37,019 nt of DNA from Stenocarpella maydis (Eukaryota > Ascomycota > Sordariomycetes > Diaporthales > Diaporthaceae). A program made the translations under genes and the position numbers. This document shows positions 21,024 through 31,500 of the stretch, piece after piece. Positions within the stretch are counted from its first letter, which is position 1. Every line of letters starts with the position of its first letter. Location of the stretch: positions 1 to 37,019 of the forward strand of contig NQMI01000247.1 of the NCBI GenBank assembly GCA_002270565.1, written 5' to 3'. Below the pieces are notes generated by a model. That model did no database searches and was not told the DNA's origin. It saw nothing but the letters and a program-made list of their open reading frames with translations.

Positions 21024-21893
21024 TTAATATACCGCCATAGGCTCCGAGGGCCATCTCGTAGTGGCGACCCACCTCTTCCGCATGTCCTCCTTGCCAGCGC
21101 ACACCAGACACCGCCGCTGCTCGCCCAGGTTACTCACGGAGCACGAGAAGCACACAGCCTTGCCGCAGAGGCTGCAGGAACTGATATACGTCTCGAAGCC
21201 GTATCCGTCATCTACCGCTGCGTCCTCACCACCCAGCTCGACACCGCAGTCATCACAGGTCGTGGGTGGGTCGAGAATGGCGTCGACAGATGGGCCCAGG
21301 GCAGGGGACATGGTCGGAGCGGGAGGCACCGGCTGCTGGCCGGAAGGGATGTCCCAGAAGCTGTGCAGGGAGCGCTGGCTCTGCGCGGGCGCAGGTGCCG
21401 CCGGTGGGCGAGACTGCGCAGAGAGGGGTGATGGTGTGGCGGAGTGGTTGGCGGTGGGCTGCGGTGACAATACATTCTGGGGCTGCTGGGCCTGCTGGGG
21501 CCGTTGCTGAGCGCGGTATAGCATCTGCAGTGTGTTCTCTGTGGACGCCCGGACATGACGCAAGAGTGAGTCTGGGAACATACCCCAAGACAGAAATGGG
21601 CCCTGTGTAGGAGATGCGGCGCCATCGCCTGACTTACGGTGAACCTCGTGGTCCGAGGGGCGTCCGTTGCGCAGGCGCTTGAAGGTCCGGCCGGGCAGGT
21701 GGGAGGGCGTACACGAGCGGGTCGGCGAGCAGATGGTCATGGCGGAGAGGGGGCTGTCAACGTCCATGTCCATGTCCATATCGACGTCCATGTCCAACGG
21801 GGCGACGTCGCCGGCGGTGGTGACCCGGAGCGGGGACGGGCTGCCGAAGGGAGAGGGCTGGTCGTCGGACCGCTTACGTTTGAGGAGCATCAC
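21024..21893 (-). CDS. Unrecognised protein with C-terminal eight-cysteine putative zinc module, two exons
   Basis: Exon 1 is 21893-21638 and exon 2 is 21538-21024, giving 256 residues. The intron (21637-21539, gtaagt...ccacag) is 99 nt, has no stop and keeps frame, so an unspliced reading gives 289 residues. The spliced form reads EVHQNTLQMLYRAQQ, a natural helix, and is preferred. The N-terminus starts MLLKRKRSDDQ (basic, possible nuclear signal) and has an Asp-Met repeat. A Gln/Pro/Ser-rich linker leads to HSFWDIPSGQQP. Residues about 180-232 contain four CxxC pairs (CDDC, CSLC, CFSC, CLVC) spaced 23, 4 and 10 residues, as in a binuclear zinc ribbon or RING-like fold. I do not recognise the family. 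A nuclear role is inferred only from composition. Confidence 0.75.
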   Translation of the reverse strand: MMLLKRKRSDDQPSPFGSPSPLRVTTAGDVAPLDMDVDMDMDMDVDSPLSAMTICSPTRSCTPSHLPGRTFKRLRNGRPSDHEVHRKSGDGAASPTQGPFLSWGMFPDSLLRHVRASTENTLQMLYRAQQRPQQAQQPQNVLSPQPTANHSATPSPLSAQSRPPAAPAPAQSQRSLHSFWDIPSGQQPVPPAPTMSPALGPSVDAILDPPTTCDDCGVELGGEDAAVDDGYGFETYISSCSLCGKAVCFSCSVSNLGEQRRCLVCAGKEDMRKRWVATTRWPSEPMAVY

Positions 21894-22707
21894 GACAGGT
21901 TTGGGTGCGAACCAGTTTCGTTGGGTGATTGAAGGTTGCGATCACGGATCAATTATTGTTGGAACAGGCCACACTCGAGGTGCATTTCCCATGCATTTCC
22001 CATGTGCATGTGCGCATAAGGGAGTAGAGCAGGTGGGTGGGAGAGATTGAGGGTGGTGGTGGTGGTGGTGGTAGTTGTGGTGGCTGGGGCTGGCAAGACG
22101 CGACAGTTTTTGCAAGCGAGCAATTGAAAGCGCAGGCCTGGCGCGATTTCAATTGAGAAACCCAGGGGCGGGGTCGAAGCGCGTCGCGGCAGGGGTCTGT
22201 CTGCTAGCTACAAGGCACCTGCTCACAGCTCTGCATGGGACCTTATCTAGGTGGGTTTGTAGTGAGCAGACTACCTGTGTAGGTATCTCGCGTGCTCAGC
22301 ACACTCTACACCAGCTTGATCACCAGCTCGGTCTGCACTGCTTCGGCGCCACAAAGGGCACGCATCATTCAAGGCAGTTGGCCCACATCTGTTTTATTCT
22401 CTCTATGCGTGTGCCGACTGCGTTGGGAATACCTACCGGGTGACAGGCTAATACCATTCCTTACATATCCTTGTGAAGTGTGGGATAGATACATTTATCT
22501 GCCTGCCGTAGGCCTCGGTGCCGCTCGCCGAACCCTCTCGGTGGGGCTCGCAGAATGCAGCACGGGAGGCGGGGGCCCGATGCTTGAATGGGAGATGCGG
22601 ATCGGGCAAACTCTCTAGTGCGGCACGCTGTGGGCTGCAAACCATAACGCAGTGGCACTTTAAACAAATTATTATGCCTAGTTACACCTCGAGCATATCA
22701 TAATAAG

Positions 22708-22736
22708 ACCTCCCTAGGTAACTTAGGTAGGGAGGT
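22708..22736. promoter_or_regulatory. 9-bp perfect inverted repeat upstream of bL36m
   Basis: acctcccta at 22708-22716 and tagggaggt at 22728-22736 are exact inverted copies around an 11-base loop that itself contains ggtaacttagg. It could bind a dimeric factor or be a chance palindrome. It is 194 bp from the bL36m start codon. Confidence 0.45.
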
Positions 22737-22776
22737 AGTTTGGTGACACTGGTTAAGGGGGTATGGACCTTGTCGA

Positions 22777-22786
22777 CCCTAACCCT
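22777..22786 (+). promoter_or_regulatory. Telobox-like CCCTAACCCT in the bL36m promoter
   Basis: The element lies about 145 bp upstream of the bL36m ATG, inside a pair of tgtcgacc direct repeats (22771-22778 and 22791-22798). TTAGGG-type boxes bound by Tbf1-like proteins are known in promoters of fungal ribosomal-protein genes. Assigning that role here is inference. Confidence 0.4.
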
Positions 22787-22929
22787 GTCGTGTCGACCTA
22801 GGACTGGTGAACGGCGGGAGCAGATTTCCCACTCCAGAACATTCATATCAGTCCCGATCCCGGCGCAACAACAGCTCCAGAACACACCGACAGCGACGCT
22901 GGGCCTTGCCAACTGTCCCTGGATCCAAG

Positions 22930-23405
22930 ATGGCCACTAGATTATCAATTTCTCGGTGCATGCGCGACTCTTCGTCCATCTTGCGGCTAGCCAGCAGCCT
23001 GCGCTCCCTTTACCTCTCCTCGTCCGCGTCGCGGCCGACCATCGCGGCCCGGCTCCCCGTCCGATCGCACACAGATGCTCCCCAGGCCCGCACCCTGTCC
23101 TCGATAATGGCGCCGAAGCGTTCCCTGTCCGTTGTGAGGAGGTCTGTTGGCGGGCCCTTGGCTGCGGTGGCCTTTCAACAACAGATCCGTGGGATGAAAG
23201 TGCACAGCTCTATCAAGAAGCGTTGCGAGCATTGCAAGGTACGCTCACATGCTGCGGCGCTCCTTGCACATGACAGGGTTGGTGGACCTGACGGCTGACC
23301 GGGTCTATACAGATTGTACGACGGAAGAAGGGCAAGAGAGGAAACGGTTACCGATATGTCATCTGCAGCGCGAACCCTAGGCATAAACAACGTCAAGGAT
23401 CGTAG
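22930..23405 (+). CDS. RTC6: Mitochondrial large-subunit ribosomal protein bL36m, two exons
   Basis: This is a small zinc-binding protein of the mitochondrial large ribosomal subunit (yeast Rtc6/Mrpl36-type bL36). Exons are 22930-23238 and 23313-23405, giving 133 residues. A long Ser/Arg-rich N-terminus (MATRLSISRCMRDSSS...) is a mitochondrial presequence. The mature core is GMKVHSSIKKRCEHCK from exon 1 joined to IVRRKKGKRGNGYRYVICS and ANPRHKQRQGS from exon 2. It supplies the bL36 zinc ligands Cys, Cys, Cys and His. The intron (gtacgc...tatacag, 74 nt) splits the zinc motif. Compared with bacterial bL36 there is a short basic insertion (KKGKRGNGY). Confidence 0.93.
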
Positions 23406-23767
23406 TTTGCCACAGGATTGGTCAGCCTTTTTAGCATACAGAGAGGGCAAGGGCAAGGGCGCGGGCTGGTGGGAATGCGGACAGCCGGTCCAGATCTCCG
23501 TGCGCACCGCAGTGACGGCCGCACGCGAATGGGGTCAGATGGGGCGTGGTTCAGTTGGCCGACACCATTGGGATCAAATTGGGAATCGCCGGTATGGTCG
23601 GTTGGGCTGCCGGGGGGGCGTGGACGCACAGAATGGCTAATTTTCGCGAAAAACGAGATTCAATGGCCATGGCCATGGACACAGAAGAATAAGTAACAGG
23701 CATGCATTCGAAGCACACCAATAGTACACGCAAGAGGTCTCACCAGGCCGGTGCCCCTTGAAGATGG

Positions 23768-24266
23768 TCACATGCCGTCGATAAACCTTTCCAAGCCCTC
23801 CCACTGCGTCTTTCCTGTGGACAAGAGATAGCGGATGTGCTGCTGTAGCGGTGGCGGTGGTGATCAGTCAGTAAGAATCCCAGGCGAGATGGGCTGTCGC
23901 GTGGGCGGCAACTTTTTTTTTGGGGGGGGGGGGGGTGGCAAACCAGGTCTTGGACGTGACGATGTCTCTCAAACTCTTGCCTTGCAAAAAGCCGCGTCTC
24001 TTCGCGAGTGCTCTGGTCGCTTATCCTGCGGGTGCCTCGCAACACGGTCCGGTAGAGCGCCAGAACGCGGGAGCGCTGGAGGAACTGGAGGCACATGGCG
24101 CAGTGCATCAGCGATTCTGTCCATGTCCGGCCAGCACAACGGGCCCAGTACGTACATGATCTAGGCTGACCGTCTCGCCCAGCCTCGAACGGCGTCCACG
24201 ACCGGAAACCTGGGCATAGCAGCGGAGCTGATGCTGCGGCGGGAAGAGGAGCCTGAGTGCCCTCAT
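23768..24266 (-). CDS. LYR-motif mitochondrial protein, LYRM2-like, three short exons
   Basis: Exons are 24266-24156, 24084-23944 and 23842-23768, giving 108 residues. LYR proteins are small mitochondrial matrix factors that bind acylated acyl-carrier protein and assist assembly of respiratory or iron-sulfur complexes; human LYRM2 is linked to complex I. Exon 1 encodes a presequence (MRALRLLFPPQHQLRCYAQV). The exon 1-2 junction gives SLDHFLQRSRVLALYRTVLR with the LYR motif, then EETRLFARQEFERHRHVQDL. Exon 3 encodes QHIRYLLSTGKTQWEGLERF and a stop. All junctions are in phase 0. Donors are gtacgt and gtttgc, acceptors cctccag and cgctacag, with a ctgac branch site before the second. Intron 2 carries a sense run of 14 C then 9 A. 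No single long frame exposes the gene. Confidence 0.85.
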
Positions 24267-24356
24267 TGAGCCTGAACTAGGTAGGGATGTTGCGCGTGAT
24301 ACGATACATGTCCGACTCATCGGATACCAGCAGTAGCCCAATCCCCCCACAACACA

Positions 24357-24390
24357 CATGCATACATGCATACATGCACACATGCACTCG
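24357..24390. repeat. Short catacatg microsatellite
   Basis: Repeated acatgcat/acatgcac units lie upstream of the LYR-protein start and encode only chance frames. Confidence 0.7.
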
Positions 24391-24565
24391 CAGCCTCGGA
24401 AGCCTTGCGTGATTCCTTCCCGCTGCTTTCGTGGTGGGGGCTGGCGTTGAATGTGCAGTCAGCCTCTGTTGCAGACTAAATAAAGGCTGTCGAGGTGGAT
24501 TGGCCAGACCTATTGGGGCAGTTTTCAAAGGTCCGCAAACGGCCTCGGTCCTCTCCAACTAAATA

Positions 24566-25147
24566 TTCTGACTTGTAAGCGAGAGTATCAAAATCACGCT
24601 AACAACGCGCACAAGACAACACACCTTGATTTCCAATTCTCCTTAAATCCAGCTAATTTTATACACCATGACTTTATAATACTTACAAACTAAATAAGCA
24701 CTATATAAAAATAAAGAGCTTTCTTTCCTCTTTATTTTAATATAGGGCTTACTTAATTTAATAGTATTCTAAAAGTATAATATATAAAATTTGCTAGATT
24801 TAAAAAGAATTAAAAAATTTTAAAAGAAAGATAATTTTAGCTATTTAAAGTAAATTTATTAATAAGTTCCTACTATTTTTCTGTAACCTTCAATTTATAT
24901 ATATATTAAAACTACTCTTTAATTTCTAATTATTTTAACTTAACTTTAAGCTTAATTTTTCATTTACTAGATACTTAACTTTAATATAAAAAGATAATCT
25001 GAGATAAGAAAACAAAGGGCTTTTTAATAAGATAGGTCTTATATAAATTATAGCTAAATTAAAAAAAAAAGTTGACTTTTTTCCAGGTATGTGTTGTCTT
25101 GTGCGCGTCGTTAGCGTGGTTTTAATACTCTTGCTTACCAGTCAGAA
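24566..25147. mobile_element. 582-bp TIR element (MITE-like) with TA target duplication, AT-mutated core
   Basis: The left end (24566-24623, starting ttctgactt) and right end (25090-25147, ending agtcagaa) are inverted copies with 5 differences in 58 bp, four of them transitions. TA dinucleotides flank both ends (24564-24565 and 25148-25149), as expected for Tc1/mariner or pogo-type insertion. The interior is very AT-rich without coding capacity. The TIRs themselves keep normal composition. It occupies most of the 949-bp divergent promoter between the LYR and NatD genes, its right end 68 bp from the NatD start codon. Confidence 0.85.
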
Positions 25148-25215
25148 TACCTACCTGTTCTGCCGTCTTTGGCCATGTTTATCACCGCCACCCACCCTCA
25201 CGTCTGCAGCACAGG

Positions 25216-26124
25216 ATGAAACGACGCAGGCGGCTTCACCAAGTACAAGAGACGCTGGAAACATTCAACCGCAAGACGGACGATCAATTTATCCAGGACT
25301 GCCTTGTCATGTCAGTAATCCCCGGACACCCGAGCTGTGTATGACTTCCAGTGCCTGATGAGTCGAAACGTCGGAACAGCCCATATGCGTCAAGGGCGCC
25401 ATGGACCCCAACATGGGCCAGCCCAACTACAGGAGTTGCCTACAGCCTCTGCCTCCGCCAGCCCCGCAACACATTGACAAGCGCTGAGCTCGATGCTTGC
25501 TTCTCACTCGTGCAGGCGACAAGCCAGGCGCACTATGAGGGCTCTTCGCGCGGCTGGGATCCACCAGCCAAGAGGCACGAGATGCGACATCCGGACTTGC
25601 GGTACATCCTGGTAAAGGACCCGCACTCCGCCGTCAAGGCCTTCACCAGCCTCATGCCCACCATCGAGGAGGGACAGCCCGTGGTCTACTGCTACGAGAT
25701 CCATCTCGAGTCCGAGCTCCGTGGAACCGGCTTGGCCTGGCTCCTGGTGGGCTTGTTGGAGACGGTGGCCTACAATATCGGTGTCGCCGAGAAGGTCATG
25801 CTGACCGTCTTCACCTGCAACAAGAGGGCTGTCGAGTTCTATCAAAAGTGTGGCTTTATGAGAGACGAGCTAAGTCCCCAGCCCAGGACACTCAGGGGCG
25901 GAAAAGTCAAGGTGCCGGAATACCAGATCATGAGCAAGCGTGTTGCACACCGCCGAGACGCCACCATGGCCGCAGACGGCGATCAACCATCCGGCGTGGT
26001 AGACAAGGCTGCTCACTCCTCTGCTCACGGCAAGCAAGACCAAGCCGATGAGATTTCCATTGCAAAGTCTTCCAGGCCGGCCAAGGTCGCGAGGCTCGGC
26101 CACCCTGCTGAGACGGAATTGTAA
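25216..26124 (+). CDS. NAT4: NatD/NAA40-type N-alpha-acetyltransferase (histone H4/H2A N-terminus), two exons
   Basis: NatD uses acetyl-CoA to acetylate the N-terminal serine of histones H4 and H2A. Exon 1 starts at 25216 (MKRRRRLHQVQETLETFNRK then TDDQFIQDC), the basic helical N-terminus expected for the family. The GNAT domain lies in exon 2: WASPTTGVAYSL, RYILVKDP, YCYEIHLESELRGTGLAWLL with the acetyl-CoA loop RGTGLA, MLTVFTCNKRAVEFYQKCGF and LRGGKVKVPEYQIMSKR. The best in-phase junction I find is donor gtcagt at 25311 and acceptor aacag ending at 25379 (69 nt, 279 residues). An alternative pair is 25315 with 25362. A polar lysine-rich tail of about 60 residues follows the domain. Exact splicing is less certain than identity. 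Confidence 0.88.
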
Positions 26125-27291
26125 ATTGTTTTCTCCCGGGGGGGAGGGTGGCGATTCAGGAGTTGCGTGATCAAGATACTCCCGAGTTCATTCACACGGA
26201 CCAGGCAGGCAGAGGCTCATAGTGGACATGATTCTAGCATTCCCACGTTACATAGCAAGGACCTAATTAGCATTGAACTATAATATGCAACTTTAGCATG
26301 CTGGCTGTCTGACTGCATAGTGTTTCAGCCTTCAAATGTAGGCTTGTATCTCTATAAGATTAGAATATCTTTAGGGAAAATCGGGACTTAACATCCATAG
26401 AAACGGAGGGAACATAAAACAAGTTACACCACCCCCACGCCCAGTCCCAATTTGAACACTGCGTACTCGTGTGACTCAGAGTCTCACGTTAGCTACTCCG
26501 CAATCGCAACTCCTATACCTACAATACTTTCTCCCAGCATTGGTCTTGGATGTGCGGGTTTTTGAATTGCACTGAACTGACGATACTTTCAATCTGCCGG
26601 GCTATGAATAGTGCCGGTTTACCATTCATTTTGATGAGTGCGAATCTCCGGCCTCCTCAAGAATAGAGTGGTGGGAAAAGAGAACGAGAAAACATCGCGC
26701 GGCACACATCCTTTCAACTGGAAGAACTGAGCATTTTGCTTCCAGCCTGTATGCCTGGTCGCTCTTGAATAGCCGACACGATCGACATCAACCTGGTCAA
26801 ATCGCTGGTATCATTACCTCCAGCAGTTAGTATCTGAGAAGAGGCCTGAGCCAACGACCCAGGGAATATGAGGTGCACCCTGAAACCAATAAGCTTCAGC
26901 TCACCACCCTGTCTGACCTCCTGAAGTCATCAATGTGCCTCGGAAGTTACGTCTCTGGTTTGGTGGGTGGCCTCTTTGCGGCACGGCCGGGTTGGTCAGG
27001 CCAGCCCTAAAATTAGACCTGACCGCCTCTATATGCTAGGCCATCAGCTTATAATAACACCAATGGCCAACAGTAAGCTTCCTTCAAGACTGAGATCACA
27101 CTCGGTGTTGTAAACCTGGGTTCAAATGCTCGAATATCAGATCGCTTTGCTCTTGTAGCGCCTTACAACTTTCCTCCTGCTCTGTTTTACTTTTAACATC
27201 GTTCAAAGCGGCATTTCGGCCCATCCTCGACTCTGTCGTCATCACGACCTTCCTCGGGCCAGCCCACCCATACTCATTGGCAATAAGAGAA
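26125..27291. other. Intergenic region, no gene seen
   Basis: About 1.2 kb lies between the NatD and PLAC8 genes. It has no credible open frame, RNA gene or repeat and probably contains a 3' untranslated region and the PLAC8 promoter. Confidence 0.6.
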
Positions 27292-27795
27292 ATGTCTCGC
27301 GGCTTTGAGACCCCGCTGATGGGCTGCTGCAGCCCGTTCGGCTTGTGCTGCGAGGGTTTTTGGTGTCCATGCATTGTCGCAGGCCGCACAACACACCGCC
27401 TCAAGCATAATGGAGACATGCAAAAGTACGGCTGTTGCAATGCCGATTGCGGCGCCATGTGTGCCCTGTATGCTTTAGGAGGTTGGGGCTGGGTGTAAGT
27501 ATCCTATCAATCTCTGCCTATTTAGTCAACGCTCACATGGTTGTAAAGGCTGCAGTGCATCAGGCGTGGCGAGATCCGTGAGAAGAACCACATGGATAAG
27601 AGCCTCTGCGGCGACTGCATGGTGTCGCTATGCTGCCATTGCTGTGCGGTCATCCAGCAGGAAAAGGAGGTCATGGCTCGGACCCTGGGTGTGGTGAGTC
27701 ATCGAAATCTTGTGAGGCGGAGTGGCCGGGTTTTGACTAAAAGTCTCGCGCAGGACAAGACAGGATACCAACAGCAACAGGGCATGAGCGTGTAG
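27292..27795 (+). CDS. PLAC8 (DUF614) cysteine-rich membrane protein, three exons
   Basis: Exons are 27292-27494, 27549-27693 and 27754-27795, giving 129 residues. The ATG at 27292 (MSRGFETPLMGCC) is chosen over an upstream TTG. PLAC8 proteins are small cysteine-rich membrane proteins, some affecting metal resistance or organ size in plants; the fungal role is unclear. Landmarks are CCEGFWCPCIVAGRTTHRL, a short hydrophobic segment CGAMCALYALGGWGWVLQ and CGDCMVSLCCHCCAVIQQEK with QQEKE. Intron 1 (gtaagt...taaag, 54 nt) rebuilds GWVLQCIRRGE. Intron 2 (gtgagt, branch tgactaa, acceptor gcgcag) is 60 nt, stop-free and in frame, so the retained form would only insert 20 residues. Confidence 0.9.
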
Positions 27796-28564
27796 AGTCG
27801 ACGATGAGGCCGCACGACGGTCACTTCAGTGAACGCTTTCTATGCGAAACGTGATGAGATCTTCACACCCCCTGAGAACCTGAGGGTGTACCTTTCACCA
27901 CTCATGACATATCTGTGGCCAGTTAGAGAACATCAAGGACCCAAGCCTATATGGCTTGCATGCTCGACATGCCCGCCCAAATCATATACTCCTAAGCGTA
28001 GCTTACCACTTGGAGATACATGCTGCACATGAGTCGGATATTGCTATGAAATCTGTGGATTCGGCACGTGCGTGGTGTGTGGTGTGTTGGTAGTAGGGTA
28101 TGCGGGTGGGCGTGGGTACACTGGAGGTTTGATTTTCTACCTGCTTCGGCTCGCCGTGCAGTATTATACCCCCTATTTTTGGTGGATGCGAATATGCGGT
28201 TTATTTTCTGGAAGCTGTGTTGCAGTTGTGGCTTGGTGAGGAGTGGCGCTGCATTCGTACAATCGTTTTTTGCCTTGGTATTATGCCTCTGAGCACAATC
28301 CTAACGACAGCCACAAAGATGCTCGGTAGCATTGCTCGGTCATATTCTTTGCGCTTATTCTTCCATTCTGCGCTGCATTTTCTTCTCCCCGCTTTACAAC
28401 AAATTGTATGTAATTTGGGTGGCTCATCCAGAAGTTTCCACCGGCATCACGTTCATGACTTCTTTAAGTATAAATTCGGGCTCTTGCGCATTGCACCATG
28501 ATGGGAATTGCTTCTCGAGCATACGAAACTCACTCGGACAGTTGAGACCTGGGTACGACTAGAC
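27796..28564. other. Intergenic region, no gene seen
   Basis: This separates the PLAC8 stop from the ABC-exporter start. Frames in it (for example plus 28068-28292) look random. It probably includes the exporter promoter and leader. Confidence 0.6.
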
Positions 28565-31500
28565 ATGGGCTCGCAACACGATCTTCAACTTCAACAGTTG
28601 GCGAAGGGCGCGACAGACACGCATGCCGTGCCGGTGCCGTCATCAGACAGACCCAGCGACACCGTGTCCGTCAGGGCTCAGAATCATGCTGATGGCGCCA
28701 CGTGGAGGCATCTCTTCATTTTCACCCAGCGACCTCAATTCCGCCTTCTCGGCCTTGCCATGGTCTCCCCTCTGCTTGTTGCTGGAGTCAAAACAATATT
28801 CGCCGTGGTTATCGGCAGGATCATGGATATTGTCAGCCCCCTCGGCGCCGGCGAGATTGACAGAAGCACAGCCATGGCTGGGATCAGCGTATGGTGCGTC
28901 GTGCTGGTTGGGTTGGGCTTGGCCTCCTGGGCCTTCAACTCGGCCCTCATGGCCCTATGGGTTATCTACGGCGAGTCGGTCGCGAAGACCGCGAGGGAGA
29001 CCGTGTTCGAGAGGCTGCTGCACAGGGAAATGTCGTGGTTCGACGGCCATCGTGAGGGTTTAAGCAGCGCCCTGTCCGGCATGCAGACGTAAGTCCTTCG
29101 CTCCTGCAATGGCAAGGTGTCTGGAGTCATTGATCCACTGACGGTTCAGCAGACACATACGAGAGCTCCAAATGGCAACCTCGCAAGTTTTGGGGTTCCT
29201 GGTCGCTGACCTTCTCGTCGCCGTAGGCTGCCTCATCGTCGCCTTCTACAATAGCTGGCAGCTCACACTTGTCCTGATGGCGACCATCCCAGTGTCGGTG
29301 CTGGCACTACACTTCATCAGCCGCGGGATCGAGGCAGCCATTCATCTACAGAAGCAAGAGCTTGCTGAGGCCTCCAAGGTTGTCATTGCTGCTGTGACAG
29401 CCATAGACCTGGTCAAGATATACAACGGCTCCGACCACCACGTCTGGCAATACCTACAAGCGGCGAGGAGGTCGATGCAGTACTATATTCGGCAGGCTCT
29501 ACGGAATGCCATGCAGATGGGCTTTCTCAAGCTGTGGGTCGTCAACCTCTTTGTCGTTGGTTTTTGGTTCGCCGGGTTCCTAGTAAGCAAGGGGAAAATT
29601 ACGCCAGGAACGGCCCTGACAACCTTTTACTCCATCTTGACGGCTTTCCAGTCTATCGAAGGCATAGCGCCGCAGTGGCTTGTGTTGGCCAAAGGAATCT
29701 CGGCCGGTCATCAACTTCAAAAGGTTGCATCCGAAGTGCCAGGGGGCGAGGGTACGCACAAGGTGGAATCATCCCACCACCGGCCACAGGGCTGTGCCGG
29801 AGAGATCCAACTCACAGACGTGAGTTTTGCCTAGTAAGTAAGCAATGTCACGTACATCTACCACACCATCAACATACAATGCCTATCATCTATGTCCCAA
29901 GCCCACGTCCAGGAACTAACTCGTACGCTGCAGCCCGTCTAATCCGCAGAAAACCGTCCTACACAGGTCCTCCTTCTCCTTTAGGACCGGCATCACCTTC
30001 TTGGTCGGTAGAAGCGGATCGGGCAAGAGTACCATCGCCAACCTCCTCCTCAAGTTCTATAAGCCCCTCACTGGAGACATCCTTGTCGACGGGCAAAGCA
30101 TAGCGACCCTAGACGGTCAGTGGCTTCGAGAGAACATCACCTTAATACAGCAATCAAGTATACTGTTTAACGATTCGTTCCTTATGAATATCGCGTTTGG
30201 CGCTCGCGACCCATCACATGTCACCAGGGAAGAGGTCAGGGCTGCATGTGAGACAGTACTGCTCCAGTCTACCGTCGCGCACCTGCCTGAAGGGCTCGAC
30301 ACCAACGTCGGGATAGGGGGACACAACCTCAGCGGGGGGCAGAAGCAGCGGCTCGCCCTGGCTCGAGCTAGATTGAGGGATCCACCCGTGTTGATATTAG
30401 ACGAGGTCACCTCTGGTCTCGACGCCACAAGCAGAGCTCTCATTCTCGAGGCAATAAGAGTGTGGCGAGCTGGGAAGACAACTATTATCATCACGCACGA
30501 CGTATCCCAGATACTTGACGAAGACCGTGTATACGTTCTGGACCAGAGCTTTCTAGTACAAAGCGGAATTCGAAGAGACCTCGTTGGAGATGAGGACGGT
30601 GCCTTCGCATCACTGTTGTTGTCGACAGATAATGAACCGGCCTTACTAGAACTAGAAACGCTACACTCGGCTGGCAGCAACGCCGACGTTGGCTCACTCC
30701 CCAAGCCGCTCTCCGAGACACCACCCGCGGAGCCCTCTCGCCTTTCCAGGGTTTTCCTTCCACAGCGGGCTCCGAGCTCAGCAGGAAACCGCAACCTGTT
30801 CGGGCTGTCACTGGGGCCCAGGGCGGAGAGGTCTACGATCATCAAGCTCGCGGAGCCGCAGCACAGCAGAGCATCGTTTTCAAGTTCTGGCCCTGAGCCT
30901 ATCAGCCCTCCCACCCCTCTTGGTGGGCCCATAACCAACGAGAGGGACCCAGATAGCCTTGGGCCTAACCCGCGCGTGATGAGGAAGTCAAGCCTTGACA
31001 TGGTGCAAGAAATGGGGGAGATGACCAAACTTCGTCGGCCCCTGGTCTCACCACGGCTTGCCCAACAGAGTGAGTGGCATTCAAGCAACAGAACAGGGTC
31101 GAAAGCCTCGGGAATGACCAGCTCCTACAAAGAGACGCCAGTAGAATCCGAGAAAAACAAGCAGCGCGAAGGGGAATCGGCCACTGTTGGTGCCCTCCAG
31201 GGCCTCTCCATTTCAAAGATTCTCGCCACCGTTTGGCCCATGCTTGAGAGACCAAACCGAATCCGTATCATCCTGGGTGTTGCTGCTTGCATGGTCGCCG
31301 CGACATGTAACCCAGCATTCTCCTTCATCTTCGCGCAACTAATTGCCGCGTTGTGGGCGCCGGCCGCTGTGATGAGGGCTACCGGGCAGGCTTGGGCAGT
31401 CCGCCTGACCATCGTCGGTGCTGTTGACGGATGTGCAACCTTTGCCGCGTTCTACCTGATGCAATATGCTGGGCAGGCCTGGGTCACATCGCTACGTATC

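Larger units (their letters stand above)
21894..22929. promoter_or_regulatory. Divergent promoter region upstream of the cysteine-cluster gene and bL36m
   Basis: No gene is evident. The region holds a GGT-repeat at 22051-22073, a hairpin at 22708-22736 and a CCCTAACCCT element at 22777-22786, the last two close to the bL36m start. Confidence 0.5.
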
